Of a DNA stretch of 64,000 nucleotides, positions 1-13,800 are shown one piece after another; position 1 is the stretch's first letter, and each line of letters begins with the position of its first letter. Under the pieces are notes generated by a model. It searched no databases and was not told the DNA's origin. It saw nothing but the letters and a program-made list of their open reading frames with translations. The DNA is taken from assembly GCA_022605405.1 (NCBI GenBank), contig JABYQQ010000003.1, forward strand, positions 2,356,001 through 2,420,000, read 5' to 3'. The translations under genes and the position numbers were made by a program. The stretch comes from Earliella scabrosa (lineage: Eukaryota; Basidiomycota; Agaricomycetes; Polyporales; Polyporaceae).

Positions 1-93
1 ACCCAACCCACACGACCGACTTCTCGCCAGCTCCGCAGAGAGGCGGGAGCGAGGGCGGGATGGGGAATAATGGGAACCCTCCCGCCACTAGTG

Positions 94-507
94 TTATTTC
101 TTCGCGCCTCCTCCAGGAGCTGTCCCCTGGTCTTCCTTCTTCTGCATTTCCGAGGACATGTTACGAACGTGTCTGCTGGCGCATGTCCGAGACTCACCTT
201 CTGCTTCTCACGCAGAGCTGCAGCGTCCCTGAATGAGAGGAATACCGCATGAGCACGGCGCACAGATACCGAGGCACCGTAACGCCGAGCGAGGTAGATA
301 GACAGATGGAGGGTGGAGACTCACTTCTCTCGCCGAGCCTGCAGACTGGCCGCGCTCTCCTTCTTCTGGCCTTTGGCCAGCTGCTGCGCCTTCTTCTGCG
401 CTTTCGCGCGATCCGTCTCCCGCTGGTTCCCGCCTAGGTCATGACAACGAGGGCTGCCGAGTGAATCAAGTTTGGGGTGGAGAAGCGGTCGTGCACGTAC
501 GAGTCAT
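94..507 (-). CDS. SERF/4F5 family small basic protein, 4 exons
   Basis: Reading the minus strand gives four short exons (507-501, 433-325, 228-198, 141-94) joined by introns with GTACGT/GTGAGT donors and YAG acceptors. Phase is kept throughout and the product is 64 residues ending in TAA. It starts MTRGNQRE, continues with DRAKAQKK, GQKKESAASLQARREKD and a Lys-rich tail. This is the N-terminal signature of the SERF (small EDRK-rich factor)/4F5 family, small highly charged disordered proteins reported to influence amyloid aggregation. The first coding exon is only 7 nt (ATG plus four bases), so simple ORF finders miss the gene. Its start faces the long empty region leading to CYC8. The family call rests on motif memory, not on a search. 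Confidence 0.85.
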
Positions 508-3500
508 GTCGCCGCCACCACAGACAGTCGTTCACTCAGCACAAAGGGGGTGGATGAGGTTCAGGTTCAAGATGCGTGTGAGAGCGTCGTCGTGTCCGGA
601 GACCCTCGTCGAATGTCCGCGAAACACGGCGGGTCACGCCGTGATCCGGCTAGTCACAGCGCTCAGTCACACGCGCCTCGCACAGGCTGAGAGGACACCG
701 ACGCGACTTGTTCTCCGCCACCATGCTGCCTGGGATGCCGCGCCTGGGTCGTGTTCGGACGCATTCCAATCCTGCCAATTATACCTTTGCATTCAACCCC
801 TCAAGTATCTGCAAGTGCCACTCTCAGCACCATGCGGTTACCCACGCTCCTGGGGACCATCATCAGGCGTTCGCGCGAACCATGGAATTAGCTCAGGCGT
901 TCATCGCTCGAACACCCGCGCAAATACATCCTGTGCTCCTAGAGGGCGTTACACGACATTAGAAGCCCAGGGTCCGTGGTCCCTGTCGTACGCAGTGCCT
1001 GTCTGGCATCCTGTGGGATGCCGGGTATTGGTCGGCATCCGGCTGACGACCTACTGGACATGCAGCAAAGGCCCTGCGGATATCCTGAACCTACCACCCT
1101 GCGGTCAATTTACAGGTCAGTCGGCATCTGCCCAGGCTCGCTGTCTGATCGTCTAGCAGCTAAGCCTCGAGGCCGCCCCCATCGCATTGCTCTGCACGCG
1201 TCGATCATCACTACCTACATGCACTTCTCATCAACCGAATGGTGAGTGCTGCGCCTGGATCACATTGCACGCAGGGCATACAGCTGATCCATTACTTCCG
1301 GTGCCAGAAGCATCATGTACATAGAGCGATGATGCAGCCCAAGCAACTGATATCAGAGCCCGATTCGTGAACGCGCCATTCGGGCATGTTTCTCCCACTC
1401 CTATGATTGACCTGCTAATCAGCGGGGGCTATACCGGCGGCACGCATTGGGAACATATAGAAGCCAGCGGCGAGTTCTGAATCACCAGAGCACAGGGTCA
1501 TCGGCGCTGACGTCTTGCATCTAGATATCCAGATATTCTGACCAGATATCGTGGGCTGATCATCCGTCCGTCGAACAGACGCGTGGCCATGGGAAGTCAT
1601 CTATCTGAGTTTGTGAGTGTGCCTGCGCTCGCGGCCTCCTTCCCTTCTCAGCTTCTAGGCCCGGTTGCAGGGTTCGAGGAGGCCTATTTGACACTTCGCG
1701 AAGCTCCGTCACATGCATGCTTGGCGCGTCCTCGCATCTATTTCAACCCCATTCACTCCGCCGCCTTCGGACAATGTACGACCGACTAATCGTACTCGCG
1801 CGGATACCTCGAGCGGAATAGACCGATCCTCAACGATCTACACCCTACATGTGTGTGTGCGCCGTTCCGCTGCTCCGCTGTTCCTAGGCCCTCTGCCAGC
1901 GAGCGTGTTTAGGCATCGATATCAACTGTTGCTTCACCGCAACGTCATCATTGACGCCATCCACCTCGTGTCACAACTGCGCAGTCCAGAACTGACATGC
2001 ACAACGGGTCCTGAGGACAGGTGTCCTCCGAGGACACCTCATTTGGCGACGCGCGTCTCGTAAGCATTCGGTACATGTATCTCTAGGAGAGTTAGACCCT
2101 GACGGCTGAGCGAACTTTCCACAGCCCACAGCAACCTTGATCGTTTTTAAGTTGGCCGGACGAGGATCAGCTGCTAGCCAATCGAAGACGCCTGCGTGTG
2201 AGTTCCCATTGCACGCATGCGCATTTGGCAGGCGTCCCGGAAACAGACCATCGCTTCTATCCCCTGACGCCCTACCCCTTCGCAACCTTCTCTCCGACGC
2301 CGGAATGCTGCCCTGTCTTCGCGAGCCCCACGCGTGCTGGCAACTCTCGCCAGGGCTGGGGCATGCCACCACAAAGTTCAAGTCCCGCGTCCTATCCGCC
2401 CCGCGCGACCGTTCCCTGGGCCCCCCTCCCCAATGCATGCGGAGAAAGCCCGGGGAGCTGCGCCCGGGTCAGGAATAAGCTCGTGTGAAGCATGGGTGCA
2501 ATGCCCGCTCAGCGGGTCATGTCCGCACAAACATGACATGGATCTGTGGCCGGTGTTGATGAAACGCGGCCGCGGCATACGTATGCGGGCCTGTCCATCG
2601 CGATCCCACAGTCATCCGACCCGTCCATCCGTCAAGTGTGGAGTCCAGGATGAGAACTGGTCTCCTTGCCCCCATCCGGCCACCCTCACGCCCAGCCGTG
2701 CTCGCCCGTTCAAGTGCATACCACAGCATCCATCCCGCCTTCTCGTTCCCACGAGTGAACTCCAGAAGCCCTGCGCGCATAGCAGGCATCCAGATATCCC
2801 GATCGCCGTGCGAGCGTGCGAGCGTCCGCCTGGCTTCGCATTCCCTCCGAGGAGAACGCCATCTGACCACTACAGGCTCCGATCGTCCTTGGCCGTGTGC
2901 ATCCGGCGTTCTTTCCCCAGGCGCGGCGCGCACGATGTCGTGGCGCGAAGGTTTGGAGGTCGCCGTGTGGCCTCGTGGCGATGCGAGGGGCGCGTTCGCT
3001 CGAGCTGCTACGCCCTCACGGGAACGCGCCCGGTTCTGGACGGCATGGTGCGTTCCAATCTCTCATTTCCGCCCGCTCGCCAGCCGAGGCCGCCGAGCAG
3101 TCGTCTGCCCGCTGTCCAATGTGCTGTCGACAGCCGACGCCGGATGCGGAAAGCCCTGCTACTACTGCCGCCCCCGGGCGCATGGATTCCCATCTCGACA
3201 CTTGATCCAGATCGCGGACCCTGGTGGGCATTCGAAGCACGCACGTCCTTAGCCGAGCGAAGTCGCCCGTCTGCCCCCCGCTGACGACACCGACGGCGGC
3301 GTCCCGAGGCGCTGTCACTGTCAACCAGCCGCAGGCGACACGCGAGCCTCGCTCGGTCCTTTCCCTCGCTCTGTCCGTCGACATGTCCATGGCACAGAAA
3401 CTCCGTCCGCAGGCCGCGCTGTCCCCGCCCCGCGAATCACTCCGCCGGTAGGGTTCAACGACGTTCCAGAGCCGCGCCGTCCGGGCAGCGACACGCTGTT

Positions 3501-6500
3501 CCGCCGGCACGCCCCTGCGCCTATGAATAGCTCGCGTGGGGGCGGAGTGGGGCATAAAGTCGCGCTACTCCTAGGCATGACGCTGTTCTCTATCGAGCGA
3601 CCTGCCAGGGAGTGCGCGCGCGGGGTCTGGAGGCGGGAGGGCGTCCCGGACGGTGGAGCCAGAGGCGCAGCGGAAGCCCGCAAGGCGCTTCGCCGCTATT
3701 CCCCCTGTTGCGCCGCTGCAGTCCGACTAGGCCTGCTTCGCCAGGGATCCTCGCCGCGCTGTTCTGGTGTTCGCTCGTACGAGGTAATGTGAGCCACTTT
3801 CGCGGACGCTGCGGCGCGAGGCGGGATCGAGATCTGTCTGTATATACTCAAGATTCCGCAACGGACGATAAGGAAGGCACGATCGTTGGACGCGGCGAGA
3901 GCCTGGGGCGGACGCTCAGCGCTCAGCGGCGCGTCCCGCTCGAATGGAGGTGCGAGCAATGGAAGCGCGACGCACGAGACGCACCGAGGCGAGAGCTCCC
4001 AGCACAGGAAGGAAAGGAAGTCGACTTGGCTGGCGCGAAGCGCGAGCACGCCGCAGAATTCGAGGACCTGCAAGCACCGATGATCCCGTGCGCCGTCCGC
4101 GCCGGGCTCTCTCTCACACCGGTCCCTCGTGCTCTTCCCAGCGCGCTGGGTCCCGGGCTTGGACGTCGCTCCTCTTCCCCAACAATCATCAAACAATGGG
4201 TCCTTCGCCGCGCTCGGCATGCGCCGCATCGCTGGGTCGTTCATGCGAATCGGAGGTCGCGCCGTCGTTCGTGTTCGAGGCTTGCGCTGGTTCTGTGGCG
4301 TTGCGCGGGTGTTCGCTGGGCCCATTTAGCTGATGTGAGCACCACCGTTGGTCTTCATGGATCGTCTCTCCCTGTTTTCTGACATGAGATCACGAAGCTT
4401 CTCCTCTTCTCATGTTGCGCGTATCACGTCCATCCGATGCACGCAACGAAGTGTACATGTCGAGACACACAGTGAAGCCATGGATGAACGAAGTTCATGC
4501 ATGATGCATCGACTCGGATGACGCTCTTGGGCCGCTCCGGTCCGGGCGGAGCGGAAGGGACATTCAACATTCTTACGACTGTGTGTTCGTCCTCATGCAG
4601 GTTCGGACGAGGATCCATTCAAGCGGCAACGAACGGCTAGAAGAGGGCTCCAACATCATCAAGGAGCGCAGTCAAAGTTCAGGGTGAAGTCTGTCGAAGA
4701 GAAGACTTCATTTGCGCACCTTGAAGAACATGAAACGACGTCGACATACGCACGAACGCGCTGCTCATTCTACGGCGCGGTTGAACTTTGCGATCTTCAT
4801 TCATACTGAGCAGCATGAATGATATGATATGATATGCATGGGTACTCAGCTGCACGGGTGCGTCCATACTCGCCACCCCTTCCGACTCGTGCCTGAGTAC
4901 TGAGTCCTGACAATCCCGCCTCTCCGATGCAGTTCTGCGCAGACTACAGTAATGGGGCATTCCTCGCTGCGGTGCGGTGCGGCTACGGCAGGGGCAAGCT
5001 TCCGAAACGCGCAGCCGCTCCGAGCCATGGTCCAACGTTCAATCACCACCTCAGCCTGTGCTCTTGCAGAGTCCCTCGATCCTTTGCGTCGCGCTTCGCT
5101 GCGACGCAGGTTAGAGTTTGAACGTGCCAGCTGGAGTCTCGCACTAGCCCCTTCTAGGGGACCGCCCTTCCCACGTCGCGCGCTCGCGGCCCGCCGGGCC
5201 TGAAGCCTGAGACCGTACACATGTGGTGAGTGGTCAGCGACTCGGCAGCTCATGCTAGCTCATGACGGATCCAGATCGGGCACGCATTTAACGCTGTTGC
5301 TGTGTAACCTGTATCTTTCACGGAAGCTCGACACTCGAAACTCGGAACTCGGAACCTCCTGAACCTCGACGCTCTCACACTTCAAAGTTCAGAACGCACG
5401 TATGCGTATGTTCAAGTTCGCATCGGAAGCGCAACGCAACGGGGCCATCCGTTTCGCGGGCTCGGGCAGATCGTCGCGCTCTTTCTCAGGCCCTCCCCCA
5501 GGCCTAGGCCTGGCGACCGCCCCGAACTCCAGCAAACTCCCACTGGTGCCACCGACACCGACTCCCAGGAGCCAGAACTCCCAAGCTCCAGATCATCATC
5601 CTGCAAACTGACGTCCTTGAGAGCTAAGACGCTGGATTAGTACTAGAGGCCCCCTGGAGGCCCGCGACGTGATCCAAACAGACACGCCCCCGCATCGATC
5701 GGGTGCCCGCTCGACGCTCGTCTCCAGTCGTCTCTATGCCAGTGCCCGCCCAAATGGAGGTGCGCGGACGCCCTGATGTCCGTCACGGTCACTCAAGGTC
5801 AAGCTTGGCTCAAACCAACCCATGTGCGTGTATGTAGGTGCGTGTGCGCGTCTGTTCCCAGATAGGCGATCGACTAACCCGATGAACGCTGCAGCCTGAG
5901 CATCAATATTCGATATCCAATCTGTGACGGACGCCGTCCCTGCTCGCTCGTAGCTCGGCGTTCGTACGTACTCGGGGCTGCGCGCAGTGCGTAATGATGA
6001 ACAAGTAGCGCGTACGCACCGCACCATTCACCTAGGCCCAGGCCTCTTTACATACCCCCCTCCCCTCTCCACCCTGAATCACTCTGATCGGGACCCTCGA
6101 CGGTTCGCTAGCAGGTCTTGCTTGTGATTGGGGTAACCGCGCCCTGCGCTCGTGCTTCTCCGTCACGGTGACGCCGCTCGAGACTTGAGCTTGAAAGAGG
6201 AAATCGCCTAGCCGTCCGAGGACGCCCGCAGCCACCCGCGCAAACGCGGTGCGCACTAGTGAGCACTCGGAGTGTCACAATGCAGCGCACTCGGTCCGAG
6301 GCACGAACGCTCTCTCGTGAACTCAATATTCCTAGTAAGTAGTTGTTGAGAATCATCGTACGCGAGCGCTCGAACCGACACAATGACAGGGCGTTGCGTA
6401 GAGACTGGCGCGGACATGGACGTGCGGATCGCGCGTCCGTCTTTGCCATGACATGGGTCATTCAGGTCATTGTGTGCGCACGCGCCTCGCGTTCCCCAGG

Positions 6501-7842
6501 CCGTTCGTCCGAATACGAATACGAGGGACTCCGCCGGTAGGAATTTCTCTTAGATCTATAGTACCAGTTGCTGTTCGGGCCTCGGGAGCAAAGGGCCTTC
6601 CATGCGCGGAGTCGGATAGCCGGCGTACGTACGCATATACGTATACGGGGCACTCACATACTCACAGCCTGCGCCCGAGTCCTTGTACATGTGCGAGCCC
6701 GAGTCACAGTGCACAAAGGCTAAAGTCCGCTTTGCGCCGGACACTGCGGAGTCGGGTGAAAGAAATTGAAAGACAGAAAGAAGGAGCAAGAAAGAGAAGA
6801 AAGAAGCGCGTCGCAATCGGTGGATCGATATCCAATCGACTGAACTGGTACGTACTTGCCTAAGTACAGTACATGGATGACGGGACGGCGCAAACGTCCG
6901 GATAATCAATCTATCACGGGCTCAAAGACCTTCGCGAGCTTCTGAATCGTCGAACACGGAGCGCGAATTCCAGCAACTCCAGACTAATGAATAATGAATC
7001 ATGAACGTTGAATGGGGGTTGTGGAGGGGGGTGGGCGGGAGGCGAGACCCTCGGGCCTCGGATATCCACCTTCTCGAACTTCTCCTGCGCAGCGCTAGCC
7101 GTTCATTTCCGCTCGCCGCCTGGGTGCTTCGGTGGGTCCGTGCCAAACCCTAAGCTTGGGTGACTCCATCCAACCTGCGCTTCTTTTTAATATGACTCAC
7201 GCGCGTGCGCGTGCGTGGTAATGAGTACAAGGAGGAGGTCGTAATGAGCGGCCGCGAAGTCCGGGTAATTTGCGATCGAGAAGCGGATAGCAGCACCAGT
7301 ACAAAGAGGCTTGACAGCGCTGAGTGCGGGTTATTCGATCATTGTACATGTCCAATTGGGTCTTGTACTTGTGTCACTCTCATGAGCCTACTCAGGAGCG
7401 TCGCCAGGAGAGGACGTCAGGAGGTGCCGGCGGCTTGCGTCTCTTTTGACAGTGACGGCGGCATGACGCGGTCCATAATGAGACAGACGTGGCGCACACA
7501 TCGGGTTCCGGGATCGCTCGGACCTTCGGGGGGCGTGCCTTGCTCGGCTCGGATGCGCATGACTAAGGGCCTTCAGGCCATCACGGACACAGTGGGCATC
7601 CCGGGCGTCAGTGCATCAACGCGTCAACGTGGAATCGTCCGCGAATTTGACGCGTCATACATATCCAGTCGGACGTGCGCAGGGTTCACTGAGCATGCAT
7701 GCGCATGAATGATGGCGGTAAGTACTCAGTGCTCAGACGCGGACGAGGGTCCATATACATAGGTATAGGATGAGCTGTCAGAACTCACGGGTGCCATCAC
7801 GTCACGGGCTTCCAGACCTGCCAACGGCTTGCGCTTCCCTGC

Positions 7843-7869
7843 AGCACCCGAGCACCCGAGCACCCGAGC
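7843..7869. repeat. Short tandem repeat, unit AGCACCCG, about 3.4 copies
   Basis: An 8-bp unit is repeated without interruption in the CYC8 upstream desert. No function can be read from it. Confidence 0.9.
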
Positions 7870-9540
7870 GACGGCCGACAGACGACACGCCAAGGAGCTT
7901 TTAAAGTCAAACTGCAGTTTGGCGCGCGCAGAACGTGTGATCCCGGGACGTTGATCGCACCCCGCGTCTCCTCAATCCACGCCGCATGCCATCGCAACAA
8001 CGTGCGGTCAGTACAACGCTGAGCGCGTCGGCGGCGGGTCGCAACTGTGGGGTTAAAAACCAGCACTCCCTGAAAGACAAACATACACAACGACCGTCAC
8101 GATCCCCACATACATACAGTACCAACGCCATGCAGCGTGCGCTCGGGAGGCGGCCGAGAACAGCTGACGACGCGAAACGTTCTCCCGAGCGCCGTCGCTC
8201 TGCTCTGCAACTTCGGTGTGGCCGCCTTCCTGATGTTTCTGCTCCCCTGCGAGCGCTCCGCTCCGCCCTGTGGACGTTTCGAAGCTCGCCTTCCATTTCC
8301 CCGCGTGCTCCTCTCCAGTCTGTGACAAAGTGTCAAATGACGGACCGCGTGCGCGTCGCCAGGGATTTCCCGTATTGCCGTACTTAGCGGGTCACCCGGC
8401 GGCGGTCGTCTCAATTCGAAGCTCTTCTCTTCCGTCTGGAACCCGCACATTGCCCCATTCCCTCCCACCCCACCTCCTTTAATCGGCAGAAGAACGGTCG
8501 GTCAGCTGCCCGCTCGAAGACGTCCACCCACCCGCGCCGCGGGGGATCTTTATCCAGCCTTCCTTCTATCCGGAAAGCGCTAGTCTGACACTGGCGCCGC
8601 TGCTCCCGGCCTGCGCGTGCCTCACGCTAGCACACAGCGCAGCGCACATCAGCCACCTAACGACGCACGAAGAAGCTCCCGACGGCGGCGGCGGCGAAGA
8701 AGGGGCGGAGACACAGAGCCGCACTGCGGGCCTCTCGCACCCGCATGCAAGATCGGGTGGAATCAGGCCGCGATCAGGCCACAGTGAGTTCGAGGCTGGG
8801 CAAGCCACGTCGGATGATCGTGACGGATTTGAGCACGAAGGGGGGCGGGGACGGCGGGCGGTCGATAAGATGATCGCCATCAGGCGGGACCGGCTCGCTC
8901 TGAGTGGATGGGCTGGGCGAATGCAATGTGGGCGTGGGCGTGTCGGCCGGCAGACACGGGGGCTGTGTTGGCAAATTGGAATGGACCCGGAGAGAGATCA
9001 GCCGCGGCTGCACAAGGACAAGGGCTGACAAGGAGGGGGCCGACACGGCGGGTGTGTGGCACGCCCCCGATCCGGGATAGCAAGCGCGCGCAGCGCGACT
9101 CGCCTCAACGTCACCAGGGCCCTGTTCGAGAACGGTGTTTTCCGCGCGAGGGCGCGTACATATCACGATCAGTGAGCGCGCGCCGGGGAGACGCGCGACG
9201 CCTGGTTGGTCGCGCCTTGGAGTCTTGGACGTGTTCTCGAACTTCCACGGCCCCAAAAATGGACTGACGCATTCCTGTGGGAGACGCGCGAGCGGGGGAA
9301 CAGATCGCAGATTTGATCTCTCTCGTGGAGCGGGTCGCGTGCTGGACGCGGACCGTGCGGCTGGGCCGCTTCTTCCGTGGCCGTTCGCATGCTAAAACGT
9401 CGAGCAGGGAATCCCGATCCGGGCGGCTTCGCCCGGGGGGACAGGGCTGGGAACCTCTCGTGGCTCGTGGCGCGTGAGCTGGAGCGAGAAGAGCGAGAAG
9501 AGGGAGAGGTGGGCCGACGTACCCGCGCGCCGTGGACGTC

Positions 9541-9570
9541 TGGGAGTGGGAGTGGGAGTGGGAGTGGGAG
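9541..9570 (+). repeat. (TGGGAG)5 tandem repeat, G-quadruplex-capable
   Basis: Five perfect copies of TGGGAG give five GGG runs separated by 3-nt AGT loops, the classic pattern for an intramolecular G-quadruplex. It lies about 1.25 kb upstream of the CYC8 start codon. Confidence 0.9.
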
Positions 9571-10681
9571 ACCGGGTGGCGAACGCGGTGTCGCAGCAGC
9601 AGCAAGCGGAGCAGCACCTTCGCGATCTGTCAGTCACGCAGCCGAGCCCGTCTTGGAACAGAACAGCGTTTGTGTTGCCCCTCTGGGGCTAGACGCGTGC
9701 GTGCGCGCGTGTTCGTCCTGAATGGGATCATGATGGGCAGCGGCTGCTCTCCGGAGTGGGGGGTGCGATCAGCCGCCTATCAGGCGATGGCTCGCGATGG
9801 CGACCCTTGGGCTTTTCGAGCCGGGCAGCCGTAATGGGCTGATGGCAGCGGAACGGGAGTCGGCCCAGCGCTGCTGCACCTGCGAGCGAGCTGGGCCGAG
9901 CGGCGAGCGCGGCGCGGCGCGGTAGAGTGAATGAATGGAGGCATGGCTGGGAACTCGAACGGCGGCGGGGTCGGCTCTCGTCGTCGCTCTGTGCGTGTCA
10001 CCCTGTCCGCTGTGGGTGCATCTCGCACGCATCTGGGCGTGGAAGCAGACGCAGGCAGATATCCGGATCGCGGAGATCTGCATGCCAGGCGCAGCGGGGC
10101 GGTGGCGACGAATGAAGGGACACGAGCCCGCGCGCGAGCTGGTGGCGGGGGCGAGAACGTGGAGAGCCTCGAAGGCAGCAGCGAAGCGCAGGCGGACGTG
10201 CATTAATCGCGATAGCATTGGACGCCTCCAGAGCGCGACGCCGCGAAGGAGACGATTATCGCGAGGAAGAGGCCGGAAACGGCAGGCCAGGGAGCGCGTC
10301 GGTGGGCCGGAAGCAGGTGGCAGGCCCAGAGACGGCAGATGGGCTGCAGACGGTGCGGACAGGATCGGAAGCGAGGAATGACATGAGGAGAGACATGAGC
10401 AGTGCACCCCGGTGTGGCGCGCCGAATCAGGCAGGCCCATGACACGGAATCGGAGAGGGCAGATCTCGATCTCTGGAAGATTGGATAGTTGCCGAGGAAG
10501 GGCCGATGCGTCGGGCAGCGAGTCGCCTGATTCGGACATTTGCATTTGCCTGGAGACGGGGAAGCTGACGCGCATGTTTTCACAGATTCCATCTTCCCAA
10601 TTTCTGAGCCGCCCGTCCGCGAGCGAGCTGGGAGATCTCTGATCGCCTTCCTCTGCGCCCTGATCTCTTTCCCGCAGCCAG

Positions 10682-10688
10682 TTATATA
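10682..10688 (+). promoter_or_regulatory. TATA-like element upstream of CYC8
   Basis: TTATATA lies 139 nt upstream of the CYC8 ATG and is followed by a long C/T-rich leader, the usual look of a basidiomycete promoter and 5' leader. Its role is inferred from position only. Confidence 0.45.
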
Positions 10689-10820
10689 CTCCTTCGCCCT
10701 CTTCAGTTCCCCCTTTCGCCATTGCCTCTGTCTCGTCCCCCTGCCCCTTCGAGCCGCCTCTCCGTCTCTTCCACCGTCCCCCTTCCTTCCTCGGTGGCAC
10801 CTCTCCCAAGCCCCCGCCCC

Positions 10821-13800
10821 ATGTCCATCCGACACACCCCTCGCCAGGCGGAGCGGGACATCCGCCTCCACGACCCCCACCACTCGCACTCCCTCCCGCC
10901 CCCCTCGCATCCCCACCCCCATCCGCCACACATCAATGGAAACGGCCTTTCCACGCCCGGCGGCCATGCCGGCCCCTCACGCGGTCCACTCGCGCCCCAG
11001 GTCATCTCCCCCGCCACGCAGCCCACGATCACAAACGGCGAGGAAAAGACGAACCCCGTCCACATCCTGAACCGGGCAAACGAAGAAACCTGGCTGATGA
11101 TTGGTACGTACCGTGTGCCCCGCCGTCGGGCGCCCGCACCGCGAGCTGCCAATCAGACTGACGGGCCATCGGATCAACAGGTCGAGTAGCCGAGCAGATG
11201 GGAAACCTGGAGCACGCCTTATCCGCATATGAGCATGCGCTCCGTCACAATAGCCACTCGCTGCCAGGCCTCACACAGGTTGCTGGCATCGCGCGGATCA
11301 AGGAGAATTACCCAAAGGTACGTGTCAGCCCAAACTCAATCCAGCGGCGCCTTCACGCGTCCCATCTTACGTCACTCGCTATCATTGCCCCGATTCCATC
11401 TCTCTGTCCAGACAGACAGACGCTCATCTCCCTTCCCCGGTCACACAGGCTGTCGAGTACTTCCAGGCCGCACTCCAGGTGCAGGGTGACAACGGCGAAG
11501 TGTGGTCCGCGCTCGGTACGTCCCACGCCCATCTTTTCCCGCAGTCCGGCTTCTCAGACTCCGCCCTCAGGACATTGTTACCTCATGCAGGACGATCTGC
11601 AAAAGGCGTACGCTGCATACCAGCAGGCCTTGTACTTCCTGCCCAATCCGAAGGTGCGTGCGTCTCCTCTGCGTCCTTCCTGCCACGTTGCTCACGCCCC
11701 TCTTCCCCCGCTCGATTAGGAGGACCCGAAGCTGTGGTACGGTATCGGGATACTCTACGACCGATATGGATCCCTGGATCACGCCGAGGAAGCGTTCTCG
11801 TCCGTTCTGAAGATGGACAAAGGTCAGTGGCGCGTGAGCGTGCCGTGATGGAAGAGCCGCTAACGTGTGCTCGCCGTGTGATCCTACCAGACTTCGACAA
11901 GGCGAACGAGATCCTGTTCCGCCTCGGGATTATTTATAAGCAGCAGGGCAAATACCAGGAGAGCCTCGAGTGCTTTGATCGCATCTTGCGTAATCCTCCC
12001 AGCCCCCTCGCACATGCCGACATCTGGTTCCAGATCGGACACGTCTTCGAGCAGCAGCGCGACGTGCGTATTTTTGGCCAGGGTTCTCGCCCCGCTTGAC
12101 ACTGACGCCTATCCGGTTGCAGCATGTGCGTGCCCGCGACGCCTACGAGCGGGTCGTGCAGGAGAACCCCAACCATGCGAAGGTCCTGCAACAGCTCGGT
12201 TGGCTGTACCACCAGGACGGCTCCTCGTTCCAGAACCAGGAGCTCGCCATCCAGTATTTGACGAAGAGCCTCGAGGCTGGTGCGTTGCATTCAATGGTCA
12301 ATTGAGGCCGAAGCTCACGTCATGTCTTCCCCCGACAGAACCCGGAGATGCTCAGAGCTGGTATCTGCTCGGGCGAGCGTACATGGCCGGTCAGAAGTAC
12401 AACAAGGCGTACGAGGCATATCAGCAAGCCGTCTACAGGGACGGGCGCAACCCGACGTTCTGGTGCTCCATCGGCGTCCTCTACTTCCAGATCAACCAGT
12501 ACCGAGACGCCCTTGACGCCTACTCCCGCGCCATCCGGATCAACCCTTACATTTCTGAGGTCTGGTTCGACCTTGGCAGCTTGTATGAAAGCTGCAACAA
12601 CCAGATTTCCGATGCGATAGACGCGTACGCGCGTGCAGCGGAGCTCGACCCTAGTAACACCGCTATCACCCAACGCCTGCAGCTTCTGAAGAACGCGCAG
12701 GCCACCGGCCAAGCGCTGCCTGCTGCTCCTGGTCCACAGGATGTGCACCCGACCGCCTACGCAAACCCTATGATGCCGCCTGCTGGTCTGGGCGGACCGC
12801 CGCTCATGATGCAGGGCAACTCCCGCCCGCTCTTCCCCTCCGACGCTCGCGGCGACGGTGCGCTTCCTCTGCCCGTGCCGCCCCAGCTCGCTGGCCGCTC
12901 TTCTCCCGGTCCTTTCCGTGGCGGTCCCCCGCCTCCAGTCGTGCTTGATGACAGCCGACACTTGCCCTCCCATACCCCTCTCGCTCCGATGGAGGTTGAT
13001 AGGCCGCCCCTGCACGGGCGCGAGCATTCCAACTCGTACCCGCCCCCTCCCGCCCGTGATGTTGGTGGTCCTCGTGGGCCTGCTGGCCAAGGACTTCTCG
13101 TCCACCCAACGCCACAGCCACAGGCTCACCCTGAAGGCCACCGGCATTCAGGACATCCCCAGCACCCCCATGACCCTGCCTTCCACCCGATGCGGGTCCC
13201 CTCGACGTCGGCATCTCCCCCTCCCCACGTACGCCCTCGGTCGGTGGCCGGGCACATGGTCGCTGACTACCCTGGCCGCCCGCCTCTGGGTCCAGCGCAG
13301 GTGTCCGGCGGCCCGCGGCGATCTCCCCCGCCGTACCCCAGTCGTGAGGAATGGAACCGGCGTGGTCCCGTCGAAGCCCCGGAGTGGGAGCGCGGACGCC
13401 CTCCGATGGACTACCCGCGCCCGCCCTCGCACCTCTACCAGACCCGCGGCCACTCCCCTCCCGTCCCCCAGCGCCGCAACAGCTCGCGCTCGGCGCGAGA
13501 CCGGAGCCCCCCTGAAATTTCGCCGCGTTCTGCCCACCCGGGGTACCCCGGCGGCCAGTACTGGGACGCGAAGAACGGTGCGCCGGGTCCTGCCCGCCGT
13601 GCGTCGCCCCCTCGTCCTCCTGTACACGACATGGTGCACGAGTCGGCTGGGAGGCGCTACGACCCCACTCGAGAGGACCGCGCCGAGGTCGTCCTCGCCG
13701 ATCCGCGTTACGCGGGGTCGCCAGAGGCGATGCGCATGCACCTGTCGCAGCAGCAGCAGCACCTCGCGAACACGCGCGCGTCGGAGAGCCCGCACCTCGC

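Larger units (their letters stand above)
508..10820. other. 10.3 kb region without a supportable gene
   Basis: This is the divergent intergenic region between the SERF gene and CYC8. Many ORFs of 60-386 codons occur on both strands, as expected at this GC content, but none shows a recognisable domain, a plausible chain of exons or conserved-looking protein composition. It contains short direct repeats (7843-7869, 9541-9570), a purine-rich run near 6766-6812 and scattered AGTACT palindromes. The last about 180 bases before CYC8 are pyrimidine-rich and look like promoter and 5' leader. Non-coding transcripts or regulatory DNA are possible; the sequence alone does not show them. Confidence 0.6.

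Noticed and set aside
2334..3284. 316-codon plus-strand ORF in the left desert
   Set aside because: No domain, unusual Cys/Arg/Pro-rich composition, and overlapping ORFs of similar size on both strands.
9769..10929. 386-codon minus-strand ORF upstream of CYC8
   Set aside because: Low-complexity Gly/Arg and Pro/Ser composition, overlaps the CYC8 promoter and first exon on the other strand, and shows no domain; expected from GC bias.
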